In this document: positions 20,240 to 29,998 of the stretch, one piece after another
Position numbering within the stretch: the stretch's first letter is position 1
How the letters are laid out: each line of letters opens with the position of its first letter
NCBI GenBank assembly: GCA_036924085.1
Contig: JAVGWX010000019.1
Span: 8,186,141-8,250,140 of the forward strand
From: Ariolimax columbianus
Taxonomy: Eukaryota; Mollusca; Gastropoda; Stylommatophora; Arionidae
DNA length: 64,000 bases
Reading direction: 5' to 3'
Translations under genes and position numbers: made by a program
Notes under the pieces: generated by a model
The model's input: only the letters and a program-made list of their open reading frames with translations
What the model was told of the DNA's origin: nothing
Database searches by the model: none

Positions 20240-20490
20240 GTTGGCGCTTGTCCTGGAAAAGACATTATGTAGCTTACAGTAAGGCCACGTTATCTGCGAC
20301 TTTTGGTCCCACTCAGCCGGTTACATCTGGCTTTATTTGGGTACTAGGTTTGCCTGTCTGCTGCAATCTCCATCCTCTTAGCAAAACTACACTAGTGCAG
20401 CCTGTTTCCAGGACTGCCAATTGGAGACACAATGAGGTCTTAGTCAGCTCTAGTTCGCTGGCGTTTTAAAGTGTTACACGGCTACAATGA
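20240..20490. repeat. Dispersed repeat Q
   Basis: The end of this block (GCAGCCTGTTTCCAGG, then GAGGTCTTAGTCAGC) recurs at 37.2-37.44 kb and more distantly at 25.3, 28.1, 41.1, 43.1 and 49.0 kb. It is probably a retroposon core shared by several elements. Confidence 0.6.
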
Positions 20491-21150
20491 GGCAAATAGA
20501 TGACAAGTATTTGATAATGCTGATGATGTTCTTTTAGCTGTAATGCTGATTCATTCATAGGTGTCTCAGTCTTTGCAGACTATGCGCATGGCACTCTGTG
20601 AGTAGCCTCTCCAGGGCACAAGCCTGGGCACTGAATATGGAGACACTGGACTTTCCAAACTGCAGGATCCCCCTCTCGGCCTTGCTGGTGTAATCCAAAG
20701 GAATGCAAAGCATGGCAATTTGACACCAGCTCAGCTGCAGGAGCTGCCGGAATGAGTTCGCAATTTTGAAACCATCTGTTCTAGGTGCTACTACTCTGGA
20801 TTTTCTTTCTGGGTTAACTCCCGTAGCCCTACCCTCTCTCGAGGTTTCCACAAGACAGTGGAATCGTTGCCCGCAGATGCTAGTTACTCGAGACATCCGA
20901 TGATACTCTCATCATCCCAAGACTAGCCAGCACTCTCTGAGACTTGTGGGTTTAAAATCAGAGCTCCTCCTCTCCTAGGCAAACTGCCTGAACAGGCTAA
21001 TGAGCTTCGTCTACCTGGGTTTAGAGTTAGAGTTTACCTTCTCTTTGATTGACTGCCAACCAAGGCTAATGAGCCCAATCTGCCCGTCCAGTATACCATC
21101 GGGTACAATGTGTAGTTTCTTTATCCTAGCTCTATGGTCATTTAAGTAAT
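20491..21150. other. GC-richer block of unknown origin
   Basis: Clearly less AT-rich than the surrounding intron. It contains an internal similarity (AGGCTAATGAGC at about 20994 and 21063). No protein family recognised in the minus-strand open stretch at 20555-20896. Likely an old mobile element. Confidence 0.4.
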
Positions 21151-21154
21151 GTGA

Positions 21155-21582
21155 AGTTCCTTTACCCTCGCTCTTCTATAAATAACCTTTGATGAGGTAC
21201 TCTATCAAAGGCGTTTGCAAAATCTAGATAAATAACGTCCACTGGCTCCCCTTTATCTATCATTTTAGTAACCTCCTCCATGAATTCTAATAGATTTGTT
21301 AAGCATGATCTCCCTCTAGTAAACCCATGCTGACTATTTCTAATTAGATTAAATTTGTCTAAATGCATTACAAGTTTTCTTTGATTATTGACTCTAACAA
21401 TTTACAGACTATGCTCGTTAAACTCACCGGCCTCTAATTCGCTGGATCTGATTGTTTGCCCTTTTTGAATAAGGGCATCACACCTGCATCTTTCCAATTC
21501 TGTGGAACAATCCCTTTTGCAAGTGATTGACAACATAATATAGACAATGGTTTTGCTAGTTTTGCTTAAACAAATTAAGGTT
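21155..21582 (-). mobile_element. CR1-like reverse transcriptase fragment
   Basis: On the minus strand the frames give KGIVPQNWKDAGV-like, GFTRGRSCLTNLLEFMEEV and YLDFANAFDRVPHQRLF. The nucleotide sequence is close to 45690-46050. It is an internal piece without 5' or 3' ends. Motif A keeps its catalytic Asp (LDF) but has K changed to N in the AKAFD stretch. Frameshifts near 21400 break it. Confidence 0.85.
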
Positions 21583-21587
21583 GGATA

Positions 21588-21610
21588 CTTTTTGAACACA
21601 CCTTGAATAT
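21588..21610 (-). mobile_element. mariner terminal-repeat remnant
   Basis: GGTTGGATACTTTTTGAACA continues into CACCTTG, matching the right end of the mariner element at 8864-9230. No transposase is attached. It is wedged between the CR1 piece and the 51-bp array. Confidence 0.65.
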
Positions 21611-22549
21611 TGCCATGTTGGTTTATTCCAGCTTTGTTGTCCTCTAAGTTAAATGTGGTGTTGCCATGTTGGTTTATTCCAGCTTTGTTGTAATCAAAGT
21701 TATATGTGGTGTTGCCATGTTGGTTTATTCCAGCTTTGTTGTCCTCTAAGTTATATGTGGTATTGCCATGTTGGTTTATTCCAGCTTTGTTGTAATCAAA
21801 GTTATATGTGGTGTTGCCATGTTGGTTTATTCCAGCTTTGTTGTAATCAAAGTTATATTTGGTATTGCCATGTTGGTTTATTCCGGCTTTGTTGTAATCA
21901 AAGTTATATGTGGTGTTGCCATGTTGGTTTATTCCAGCTTTGTTGTAATCAAAGTTATATGTGGTGTTGCCATGTTGGTTTATTCCAGCTTTGTTGTAAT
22001 CAAAGTTATATGTGGTGTTGCCATGTTGGTTTATTCCAGCTTTGTTGTAATCAAAGTTATATGTGGTGTTGTTTTGTTGGTTTATCCGAGCTCTGTTGTC
22101 CTCCAAGTTATATGTAGTGTTGTTTTGTTGGTTTATCAGAGCTCTGTTGTCCTCCAAGTTGTATGTAGTGTTGTTTTGTTGGTTTTTCCGAGCTCTGTTG
22201 TCCTCCAAGTTGTATGTAGTGTTGTTTTGTTGGTTTATCCGAGCTCTGTTGTCCTCCAAGTTGTATGTAGTGTTGTTTTGTTGGTTTTTCCGAGCTCTGT
22301 TGTCCTCCAAGTTATATGTAGTGTTGTTTTGTTGGTTTATCCTGGCTCTGTTGTCCTGCAAGTTATATTTAGTGTTGCTATGTTGGTTTATTCCAGCTCT
22401 GTTATCCTCCAAGCCATATGTAGTGTTTCTGAATTGCTTCATCCCGCCTTTGTTATCCTCCAAGCCATATGTAGTGTTTCTGTGTTGCTTCATCCCGCCT
22501 TTGTTATCCTCCAAGCTATATGTAGTGTTGCTATGTTGCTTCATCCCAG
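21611..22549. repeat. Minisatellite, 51-bp unit, about 18 copies, ending at a splice acceptor
   Basis: Left units read CCATGTTGGTTTATTCCAGC and contain TTGTAATCAAAG. Middle units read TTTTGTTGGTTTATCCGAGC. Right units read TGTTGCTTCATCCCGCC. The unit includes an acceptor-like TTTATTCCAG, and the final unit supplies the acceptor of exon G (TTGCTTCATCCCAG at 22536-22549). 51 is divisible by three, so several frames on both strands stay open (up to 380 codons on the minus strand). I do not call these genes. Confidence 0.92.
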
Positions 22550-22683
22550 CTCTGCTGACCCCTACCCAAAGCTCACCTAATGAAAGTGTTGCTGAACCAT
22601 GTCAAGGCTCTAGCTCTTTCACCTACACCAATAATGGATTTTCTGACCAAGAAGATGACAAGAATGTCTATGCAAACACGTAA
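22550..22683 (+). CDS. Exon G: probable last coding exon, two pYxN-type sites
   Basis: Acceptor TTCATCCCAG before 22550 is phase 1, like all previous exons. It encodes LLTPTQSSPNESVAEPC, then GSSSFTYTNNGFSDQED, then DKNVYANT and a TAA stop at 22681-22683. Both tyrosines (TYTN, VYAN) fit the pY-x-N pattern recognised by Grb2-type SH2 domains. Alternatively CAC|GTAAGA at 22679-22680 could serve as a donor, but it would break the phase-1 rule and has a poor -1 base. An AATAAA lies at 22979-22984 within a mariner remnant. It is the final exon or an alternative end. Confidence 0.62.
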
Positions 22684-22735
22684 GATTTGTTAAATAATTA
22701 AGCTCCATTTTCTTCTTAGCTTCTCTGCTTAGATA

Positions 22736-23181
22736 CCAGGTCTGATCAACAACTGACCTTATTTTTTTGTAGGAAACCAATATGTCCCCTGGGAACATGT
22801 CATCATGGTGTGCAACCTTGATATTGTTTGAGCATGCATAATTTTTTTGTAAGGCAATGCACCTCTCCTCCCATCCCAGTCACTGCCAAACTGCCATGAT
22901 AGTCTCTCTGATGCATTGAGCTCATCACATTTTTGTTTTAAACCGTAATGACCCGAACATGTTGAGCAAAGAATTTGCAATAAATTTTGTCAAATAATTA
23001 TGTGACAGGCAATCAGAGACTATTGAGAAGATCAATAGGGCTTTCAGAAATGAAGCTATTAAAAGTTCGTCAACTCAGAAGGTGCCTATTTTGAATGTGG
23101 ATTACATTTTTAACAAAATAGATGCTGATAGGTTTTTGTTTTTTTTCTTTCTAAGTTTGGATACTTTTTGATCAGCCCTCC
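22736..23181 (+). mobile_element. Second mariner-like remnant
   Basis: The left end CAGGTCTGATCAACAACT and the right end TTTGGATACTTTTTGATCAG (then CCCTC) are recognisable as a worn inverted pair (about 16 of 22 positions by eye). The interior near 23084-23096 encodes EGAYFE, a motif of mariner transposase C-termini. TA precedes the left end only. If exon G is terminal, this lies in the 3' untranslated region. Confidence 0.6.
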
Positions 23182-23393
23182 TGCAGTCCCACTTTGTTAT
23201 GGTACAATTTTGAATTACCACACCTCCGCTGTACCTGCACTCATATTTGTAACTTTAGATGTTATTATTCATTTGTATGTGTGTGTGGCACTTATTTGGT
23301 TTTTTTTTAAAAATGTCCTGTCTCTGTTTGTTTTATTAGCAGTTTAACATAATTACTGCTCAAGTCATTTAATCAATATATGTATCTAGTTTC
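23182..23393. other. Unassigned AT-rich DNA
   Basis: A short spacer between the mariner remnant and the 15-bp array, with no feature seen. Confidence 0.5.
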
Positions 23394-24950
23394 TTCTGTT
23401 CATACTTACTCTGCTCCAGCCTACTCTGTTCCAGCCTACTCTGCTACAGCCTACTCTGCTACAGCCTACTCTGCTCCAGCCTACTCTGCTCCAGCCTACT
23501 CTGTTCCAGCCTACTCTGCTACAGCCTATTGTACTCCAACTTACTCTGCTCCAACTTATTTTGTGCAAACTATCTCTTGTCAAACTTACTATGCTCCAAC
23601 TTACTCTACTCCAGCTTACTCTGCTCCAACTTACTCTGCTTCAACTTACTCTACTCCAACTTACTCTGCTCCAACTTATTCTACTCCAACTTACTCTACT
23701 CCAACTTACTCTACTCCAACTTACTCTGTTTCAACTTACTCTACTCCAACTTACTAGGCTCCAACTTACTCCACTCCAACTTACTCTGCTCCAACTTACT
23801 CTACTCCAACTTACTCTGCTCCAACTTCCTCTGCTCCAACTTACTCCACTCCAACTTACTCTGCTCCAACTTACTCTGCTCCAACTTACTCTGCTCCAAC
23901 TTCCTCTGCTCTAACTTACTCTACTCCAACTTACTCTACTCCAACTTACTCTACTCCAACTTACTCTGCTCCAACTTACTCTGCTCCAACTTACTCTGCT
24001 CCAACTTCCTCTGCTCTAACTTACTCCACTCCAACTTACTCTGCTCCAACTTCCTCTGCTCTAACTTACTCCACTCCAACTTACTCTGCTCCAACTTACT
24101 CTGCTCCAACTTACTCTGCTCCAACTTCCTCTGCTCTAACTTACTCTACTCCAACTTACTCTACTCCAACTTACTCTACTCCAACTTACTCTGCTCCAAC
24201 TTACTCTGCTCCAACTTACTCTGCTCCAACTTCCTCTGCTCTAACTTACTCCACTCCAACTTACTCTACTCCAACTTACTCTACTCCAACTTACTCTGCT
24301 CCAACTTACTCTGCTCCAACTTACTCTGCTCCAACTTCCTCTGCTCCAACTTACTCCACTCCAACTTACTCTGCTCCAACTTACTCTGCTCCAACTTACT
24401 CTGCTCCAACTTCCTCTGCTCTAACTTACTCTACTCCAACTTACTCTACTCCAACTTACTCTACTCCAACTTACTCTGCTCCAACTTACTCTGCTCCAAC
24501 TTACTCTGCTCCAACTTCCTCTGCTCTAACTTACTCCACTCCAACTTACTCTGCTCCAACTTCCTCTGCTCTAACTTACTCCACTCCAACTTACTCTGCT
24601 CCAACTTACTCTGCTCCAACTTACTCTGCTCCAACTTCCTCTGCTCTAACTTACTCTACTCCAACTTACTCTACTCCAACTTACTCTACTCCAACTTACT
24701 CTGCTCCAACTTACTCTGCTCCAACTTACTCTGCTCCAACTTCCTCTGCTCTAACTTACTCCACTCCAACTTACTCTGCTCCAACTTACTCTGCTCCAAC
24801 TTACTCTGCTCCAACTTCCTCTGCTCTAACTTACTCCACTCCAACTTACTCTGCTCCAACTTACTCTACTCCAATTTACTCTACTCCAACTTACTCTACT
24901 CCAACTTACTCTGCTCCAACTTACTCTGCTTCAACTTTCTATGCTCTGCA
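23394..24950. repeat. Minisatellite, 15-bp unit, about 100 copies, with higher-order structure
   Basis: The unit is CTCCAACTTACTCTG with variants (GCCTACT at the left edge, TCCACT, TTCCTCTGCTCTAAC). TTCCT variants fall at 23826, 23901, 24006, 24051, 24126 and 24231. They recur exactly 510 bp later at 24336, 24411, 24516, 24561, 24636 and 24741. All three forward frames stay open for long distances (YSAPT, LLCSN and TLLQL repeats), which follows from the 15-bp period and is not evidence of a gene. Confidence 0.95.
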
Positions 24951-25254
24951 TCTATCCTGATAGTCACAGACTGCTCAGTAGGGTTGTGCATGGACTTAGC
25001 AGCCTCATCTTTAATATAAATTGCTATAGTAACCACTACTACAAGAACTCATGAATATGCAATGGTCCAGGTATAATTCAAAGGAGTACACAACACCTGC
25101 CTGTGCCATGCTCTTTATGGAGCAAAACAGTAACAGGATAATATTAGCATTTATCAGCACGTTGTTGGTGTTTGAAGCTACTTGTCCTGACTTGGGGTAA
25201 TTCTTTATTACCTTTTTTTAATGACGGGTTTCAGTGGCTCTTATTCTATTCTGA
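24951..25254. other. Unassigned DNA
   Basis: Nothing recognised. Confidence 0.45.
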
Positions 25255-25460
25255 GACAAACTTGAGACGGTAAGCTCACCACTATGGGGATCACAGTGTT
25301 GATTCCTGCCTGGTTTGCCATTCTGTAGTGACACAGTCTGTTTCCAAGATCATGAATCTGGACATTTAGTGGGTTCTAATCAGTATGTTTCACCTGACCT
25401 AGATCTTTGCTCCCTAACCAGCATGTTGAATGTCTGTATCCATAATTCCTCTCAATAGTT
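25255..25460. repeat. Dispersed repeat Q relative
   Basis: GGGGATCACAGTGTTGATTC, AGTCTGTTTCCAAG and ATCAGTATGTTTCACCTGAC are shared with 43.08-43.21 kb and in part with 41.1 and 49.0 kb. Confidence 0.55.
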
Positions 25461-25594
25461 GGAAACATGTCTAAAAATCTTAAATGTAAAAGAGGTTATA
25501 GGAAAAAATATCTTGTGACGAAACTAGGCTCATTTTCATACTTTTACAATTTCAGTTTGTCTTTCTTTCTTTTTTTTTGCTATCTCTCCTGCTT

Positions 25595-25935
25595 GTGCAT
25601 TTCAGCATGAGGTTATGAAGAGGTTCCTTGATCAAGCCCTAGAATGTGCTTCGTGCATGGGGAGTTTTATTGCTTCTGTTATTTGTGCTATCCATCATTT
25701 ACATAGTCGGCCCCTGGTCTTGTATCCATTGTATCTGTATAGCATTGCTTTCTGAGAAATACTATCTGATGATTGACGTATCATGTGGCTGAACCATTTG
25801 GTTGGTTGTCTCTTGATGAGGTCTAACACTGGTGTTGTGCTTACTTGTCTCCTAATAGCTTTGTTTTTGATTATCCTTTCTTGTTACCCCAAGCATTCTG
25901 CGCAGGCATTTAATCTCTGTTGTTTAGATGTGTCT
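25595..25935 (-). mobile_element. LINE 3' end fragment
   Basis: The minus strand reads RRQVSTTPVLDLIKRQ, KWFSHMIRQSSDSISQK, then GYKTRGRLCK-stop-WIAQ. This is the 'RWFGH..R' block followed by the RGRxxxRW block of a LINE ORF2 end. Stops are present. Confidence 0.65.
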
Positions 25936-26164
25936 TTTATCTTTGTTTGTTTCAGTTTATATGTCATTATATTTCTTGTTACATGTTTTAGCTTTTTACT
26001 TCTTTTATTAATAGCCTGTAATTTATTTAAAGTAATAGATCTGGTAATTAAAGTAATGATATAAACAGAATTGCATTAAATTAATGCAAGTATTTAACAA
26101 TGTTATTGGAAACATTATGAAATAAAATGGAGAACAGTCCAAGCAAAATCTTTTTGTTGGAACT

Positions 26165-26640
26165 GAGAGAGTTCTTAAATGCTACCTGGCACTAGTACTG
26201 ACATATGGCAGTGAATCATGAACAATCAGCAAACAAGCGCATAGATCTTTGGAAGAAATGGATATGTGGTTTCCATGAACTGCAAGGAAGACTAATGGTA
26301 CAGTACTTGAAGAGGGACAAACACAAAGACAACTCACTGCAAAGATCAGAACAGCGAAGTCATCCTTTTTCTGGCATGTTATGAGAAGAGGTGGTTTGAA
26401 GCATGTTGTGACAACAGAAAAGAAAGGCAGAGAAAGAAAATGTTGGACACCTTGAGAGAATGGCATGGGCGACAATCAACAACAGAGTTGGTAAACAACA
26501 CACAAGATAAAAGTGGCTGGAGGTCCATGATTGCCAACGCCAACCGGCAAGTCACCTGATGATGATTGGAAATATTGACTTTAGACCTGCGTGATGAAAA
26601 GAAGAGGAAAAAGATGGATAAATTCATTTTTAAAAGTGAT
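26165..26640 (+). mobile_element. LINE 3' end fragment
   Basis: Frames give RVLKCYLALVLTYGSES at the start, FFWHVMRRGGLKHVV in the middle and WRSMIANANRQVT near the end, the usual order of a LINE C-terminus. Stops and shifts are present. Confidence 0.65.
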
Positions 26641-26859
26641 TTGTTATACACTCATGGTAGTCTAATCATTTGATTGATAAATTGATCTACATTAGCCAGT
26701 AGCATGCTCTTGCATTTTCATGTCATTTTAACATATTGATTTTTCTTTCTGGAAGTTCAAATGGTCTTATCATTCTCAGAGATAACAGGCTGAATGTTTG
26801 CCTTTTTTCTGTGCTGCTTTCCCTTCTGGCTTATCATGTGTCTGAAATTGAATAAGTTT

Positions 26860-27785
26860 CTTCTTATTCTTTCTTCATCCTCATATCAAGGTCTCGGTTT
26901 CTCTTACAAAGGATAAGACTTCTCCATACAGCTTTTGTCTCATATCTGTCTTGTGAGACCAGTATAGTTCTCTCATTTCGTGCGTGAGCATGCAACTTTG
27001 AAGGATGTGTTCCACTGTCATGGTATGCTCTCCACATGGACACTTGTCATCTGTCCCAATCCTCATTTTGTTGTAAAGATGACTTAAGTCTGTTATTCCC
27101 AGCTCTCAGTCTGAAGATGATGACTTGCTCTTCTCTAGTTAAGTTATATTAGCTGTCTTCTTTTCGGAAGTCAGGGTTTTGATCAGCCCATTTTACCCTG
27201 AAGTTGGCTTTAATTATGGTCTTGGCCTCATTATATGTGATGCTCAGGTCTGTTTGTGGTGATGCTCCTCACTTTGCTAGTTTGTCTGCAGCTTCATTGT
27301 CTTTAATATTGCAGCGGGATGGGATCCACTGTATGACCAACCTTGGATGTTCTGCTGAGAGCTGTGTCAGGGAGAACATACATTGCTCGAGATTTTCATC
27401 TTTGTGTTGTTTTAGCGCTGCTAATACTGACACGGCATCAGTCAGGAATACTATGTTTTCTTGATTGATATCTTGGATTACAAGCTCAGCTGCTGCCTTC
27501 AGTGCCCCTGCTTCTGCACAGAAGTTATTGGAGTATACTCCTGTTGTTAATAATCAAGTTTTTTTCTCTCCATTCCTTAGTCTGTAATAGACTCCTCCAC
27601 CTCCATTGGATGTGGCATTGTTAGAGCCATCTGTACATACGTGTATCCATGTTTCTGGTGGGTATACTCTCCTAAGATATTCTTCTGTAATAAATTTCTT
27701 TTCAAAATCTGAGTTCTCTTTTTCCCCATTCCCTCTATGATTTTTACCATCTCAGGGGACTTGGCTTTTTTACATGGCGGAATTT
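26860..27785 (-). mobile_element. LINE fragment with RNase H domain and zinc knuckle
   Basis: The minus strand gives, in order, CTDGSNNATSNGGGGVYY (first RNase H Asp, near 27620), FCAEAGALKAAAEL (Glu), NIVFLTDAVSVLAALK (second Asp), VIQWIPSRCNIKDNEAAD then KLAK (last block), and CPCGEHTMTVEHILQSC with an end KLYGEVLSFVRET similar to the GAA-tailed family. A TTC-rich left edge on the + strand fits a worn GAA tail. One frameshift near 27550 and one near 27100. It is an older, longer relative of the GAA-tailed copies. Confidence 0.85.
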
Positions 27786-28019
27786 AGAATATTTGTTTTA
27801 GATCTCTAACTACTGTCTGGCTTATGATTTGGTCTGCTCTTGCAAGTTCTTTTGTTTTTTATATGAAGGGATATGCATGAGATATCCTAGTTTTATTTTT
27901 GAACTTCAAATCTTTCTTTTCTGATGTAAGATATTTACTAATATTATGTCTTACAGTTTCAAGGCATCACAGTTTTTGCAGTCACTTTTATTTATTATCT
28001 ATGTGAGCAAAGTGTAGTC
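27786..28019. other. Unassigned DNA
   Basis: May be the degraded 5' continuation of the LINE to the left, but no motif is visible. Confidence 0.4.
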
Positions 28020-28265
28020 AGTGTCAGGTGAAACATTTTGATCAAGACCCCCACCTCACGTCCTTGTTCAAGCTCCTGGGAACAGGATGTGCCGCATCAG
28101 TCTGGCTAACGAAGTAGGAATCAACACTGTAATCCTTATAAAGATGAGCTTACTGAGGATCCTTGCATTGCACTACAGCAAGGAGGAATCTGGCCCACCT
28201 TCACAATTACGCCTTACAATGTAAGAGCCACAGTAACCTGCTACTCAAGAAAGGTCACTAAGAGT
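28020..28265. repeat. Dispersed repeat Q relative, inverted
   Basis: GTCAGGTGAAACATTTTGAT, CTGGGAACAGGATGTG and GTAGGAATCAACACTGT are reverse-complement relatives of segments at 25.3 and 43.1 kb. Confidence 0.5.
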
Positions 28266-28439
28266 TGACTGCACAAAAGCATTATTATCCATGGATTTTA
28301 GTCACACTCAAGTTGTATTTGTGATGTTAGTTTCCTGTATTATATTATTTAGTCACACTCAAGATGTATTTGTGATCTCAGTTTCTTGTATTAACATATC
28401 ATTCACTTTGTATTGACAGGATTTATTGTTGTTAGGTAT

Positions 28440-28890
28440 TTTTTGCATAAGATCAGATTAATGCGTGCATTGGTCCGGCCAATATTCCTCTATGCTTGTG
28501 AGACATGGACAATTCCAGCAGACTACAGCGGAGTATACAGGCCTTGGAGATGAAATGTTTCTGAAGACTTCTAAATGTCACATACAAAGACCGAGTTACA
28601 AATGAGGAAATACGATAAAGAATAAAAACAGCAACATGGCGTTTTGAAGACCTCTTGGCAATGGTCAAAAGATGGAAACTTGTTTGGTACGGCCACATAT
28701 TGAGATCCTGCATGGAGAAGTCCAAGGCGGACGATGAAGAGGTCGTCCCAAAAAGAGATGGGAAGACAACATAAAAGAATAGACCAATCTCTGACCAGAG
28801 GACGTACAGGCAGTGGCCACTGAGAGGCGGGCGACAAGGGTTTGTCTTATGTATGCCCCAACAACCTCACCGGATACATGATGACTTGAT
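28440..28890 (+). mobile_element. LINE 3' end fragment
   Basis: LMRALVRPIFLYACETWT at 28459-28512, then a frameshifted region with 'LFRRLLNVTYKDRVTNEE'-like and 'RPRRTMKR' pieces. This is the same LINE type as the element at 43.9-47.3 kb. Confidence 0.7.
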
Positions 28891-29838
28891 TTGACTTGTG
28901 ATATTTTTTTAAGCCACATGTATCTCAACTACAGACCCGAGTCATTTTGTTTATTTCAGTGCTATATCAGATGTTAGCTGTAACAATATTTCATGTCTGC
29001 CTTTTTCAGCATTAATACCTTATTGCTTATTTTTGCCATTCTGTGAATGAGTGACGACTAGTTTGTGTTAGTTTTTATTGTATTTCTTTATAATTATAGA
29101 ATACACCATTCACATGTCTATGCTTTAACATGTTAGTGAACCTGTTCTTCTACAGGGACAGATGTTCCTGTGCAGATTCCAGCTCTGGTGTGAGCTGGAT
29201 GTAGCCAGAAGGAGGATTTACTGCAGGCTAGGCTTAGGCAGCTTAATACTCCTCTGTATTGCGACAAGTGCCGTGTAGGGTGGTTTACCGATGTGCGGGT
29301 CCATCTTAATAGACTTAAACACTAGAGCAAAGTAGACCCGCAGCCTGTTAGGCGCCATATATGCTGCTCTTAACAAACCACCTAGCCAGGCCGGAGTTAT
29401 GACATGTCACACAGCAATTCTTGTCCTTGTTATACACTAAGACCTCAGCAGACCAAACGGGTCACTTTCATATATTTGATATATTGAATGATTGATTTAT
29501 TGATTTGCCTTTTCACTACATGTGAAGCGTAGGACCATTACTACAGCTAGTCCCTTGACATGAAGTCTGTATCTAAGTCTTCACAGTGACAGTTTTACAG
29601 TAGTCGTTTTTACATGATGAAGTTGCTAGACTCATGCACAACCCTCTTTCTCCACATGCTTGACAACTTACAGTACTTTAGTCTTTTCAACTCAGTACTC
29701 AGTACTCCGGTGATGTTATGTGTTGATATGCCCAATCAAATGTGTTTTCTCGTTTTAGGTAACAGCCATGAACAAGGCTAGATTGGTGATAGGTCTATTA
29801 GGCTGGCAGTGGGAGGTACATGAAAAAGGTATGGCTTG
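28891..29838. other. Unassigned DNA
   Basis: 29150-29470 is less AT-rich and could be an old element. A short splice-like opening after TTCTTCTACAG at 29155 was considered and rejected. No repeat partner found in the window. Confidence 0.45.
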
Positions 29839-29998
29839 TGTGTTCTGCTATGGAGGTTTCAGTCCAATACTAAATCAACCATCCACAAATGAAGTGGCTA
29901 AAGTCATTCAGGAGAGTCTCACGTTGTTATGGAGGTTTCAGTCCAGCACTAAATCAACCATGTCACAAATATAATGGCAAGAGTCATGTAGGAGAGCC
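29839..29998. repeat. Two-copy direct repeat, about 75-80 bp
   Basis: TATGGAGGTTTCAGTCCA through AATCAACCAT is repeated at 29849 and about 29927 with few differences. Confidence 0.75.

Noticed and set aside
21402..22544. A 380-codon minus-strand open frame of 17-residue repeats (NTTYNLEDN type)
   Set aside because: It is the 51-bp minisatellite read backwards. The frame runs on into mariner and CR1 debris, and other frames of the same array are equally open.
23380..25019. Long forward frames of YSAPT, LLCSN and TLLQL repeats
   Set aside because: All three follow from a stop-free 15-bp unit. There are no splice sites or non-repeat coding sequence, and the YSAPT frame ends in a stop within the array.
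29156..29193. Terminal mini-exon after TTCTTCTACAG encoding TDVPVQIPALV and a stop
   Set aside because: The phase is compatible, but it is 6.5 kb beyond a good stop in exon G and lies in a block that looks like old repeat. There is no conservation or motif to support it.
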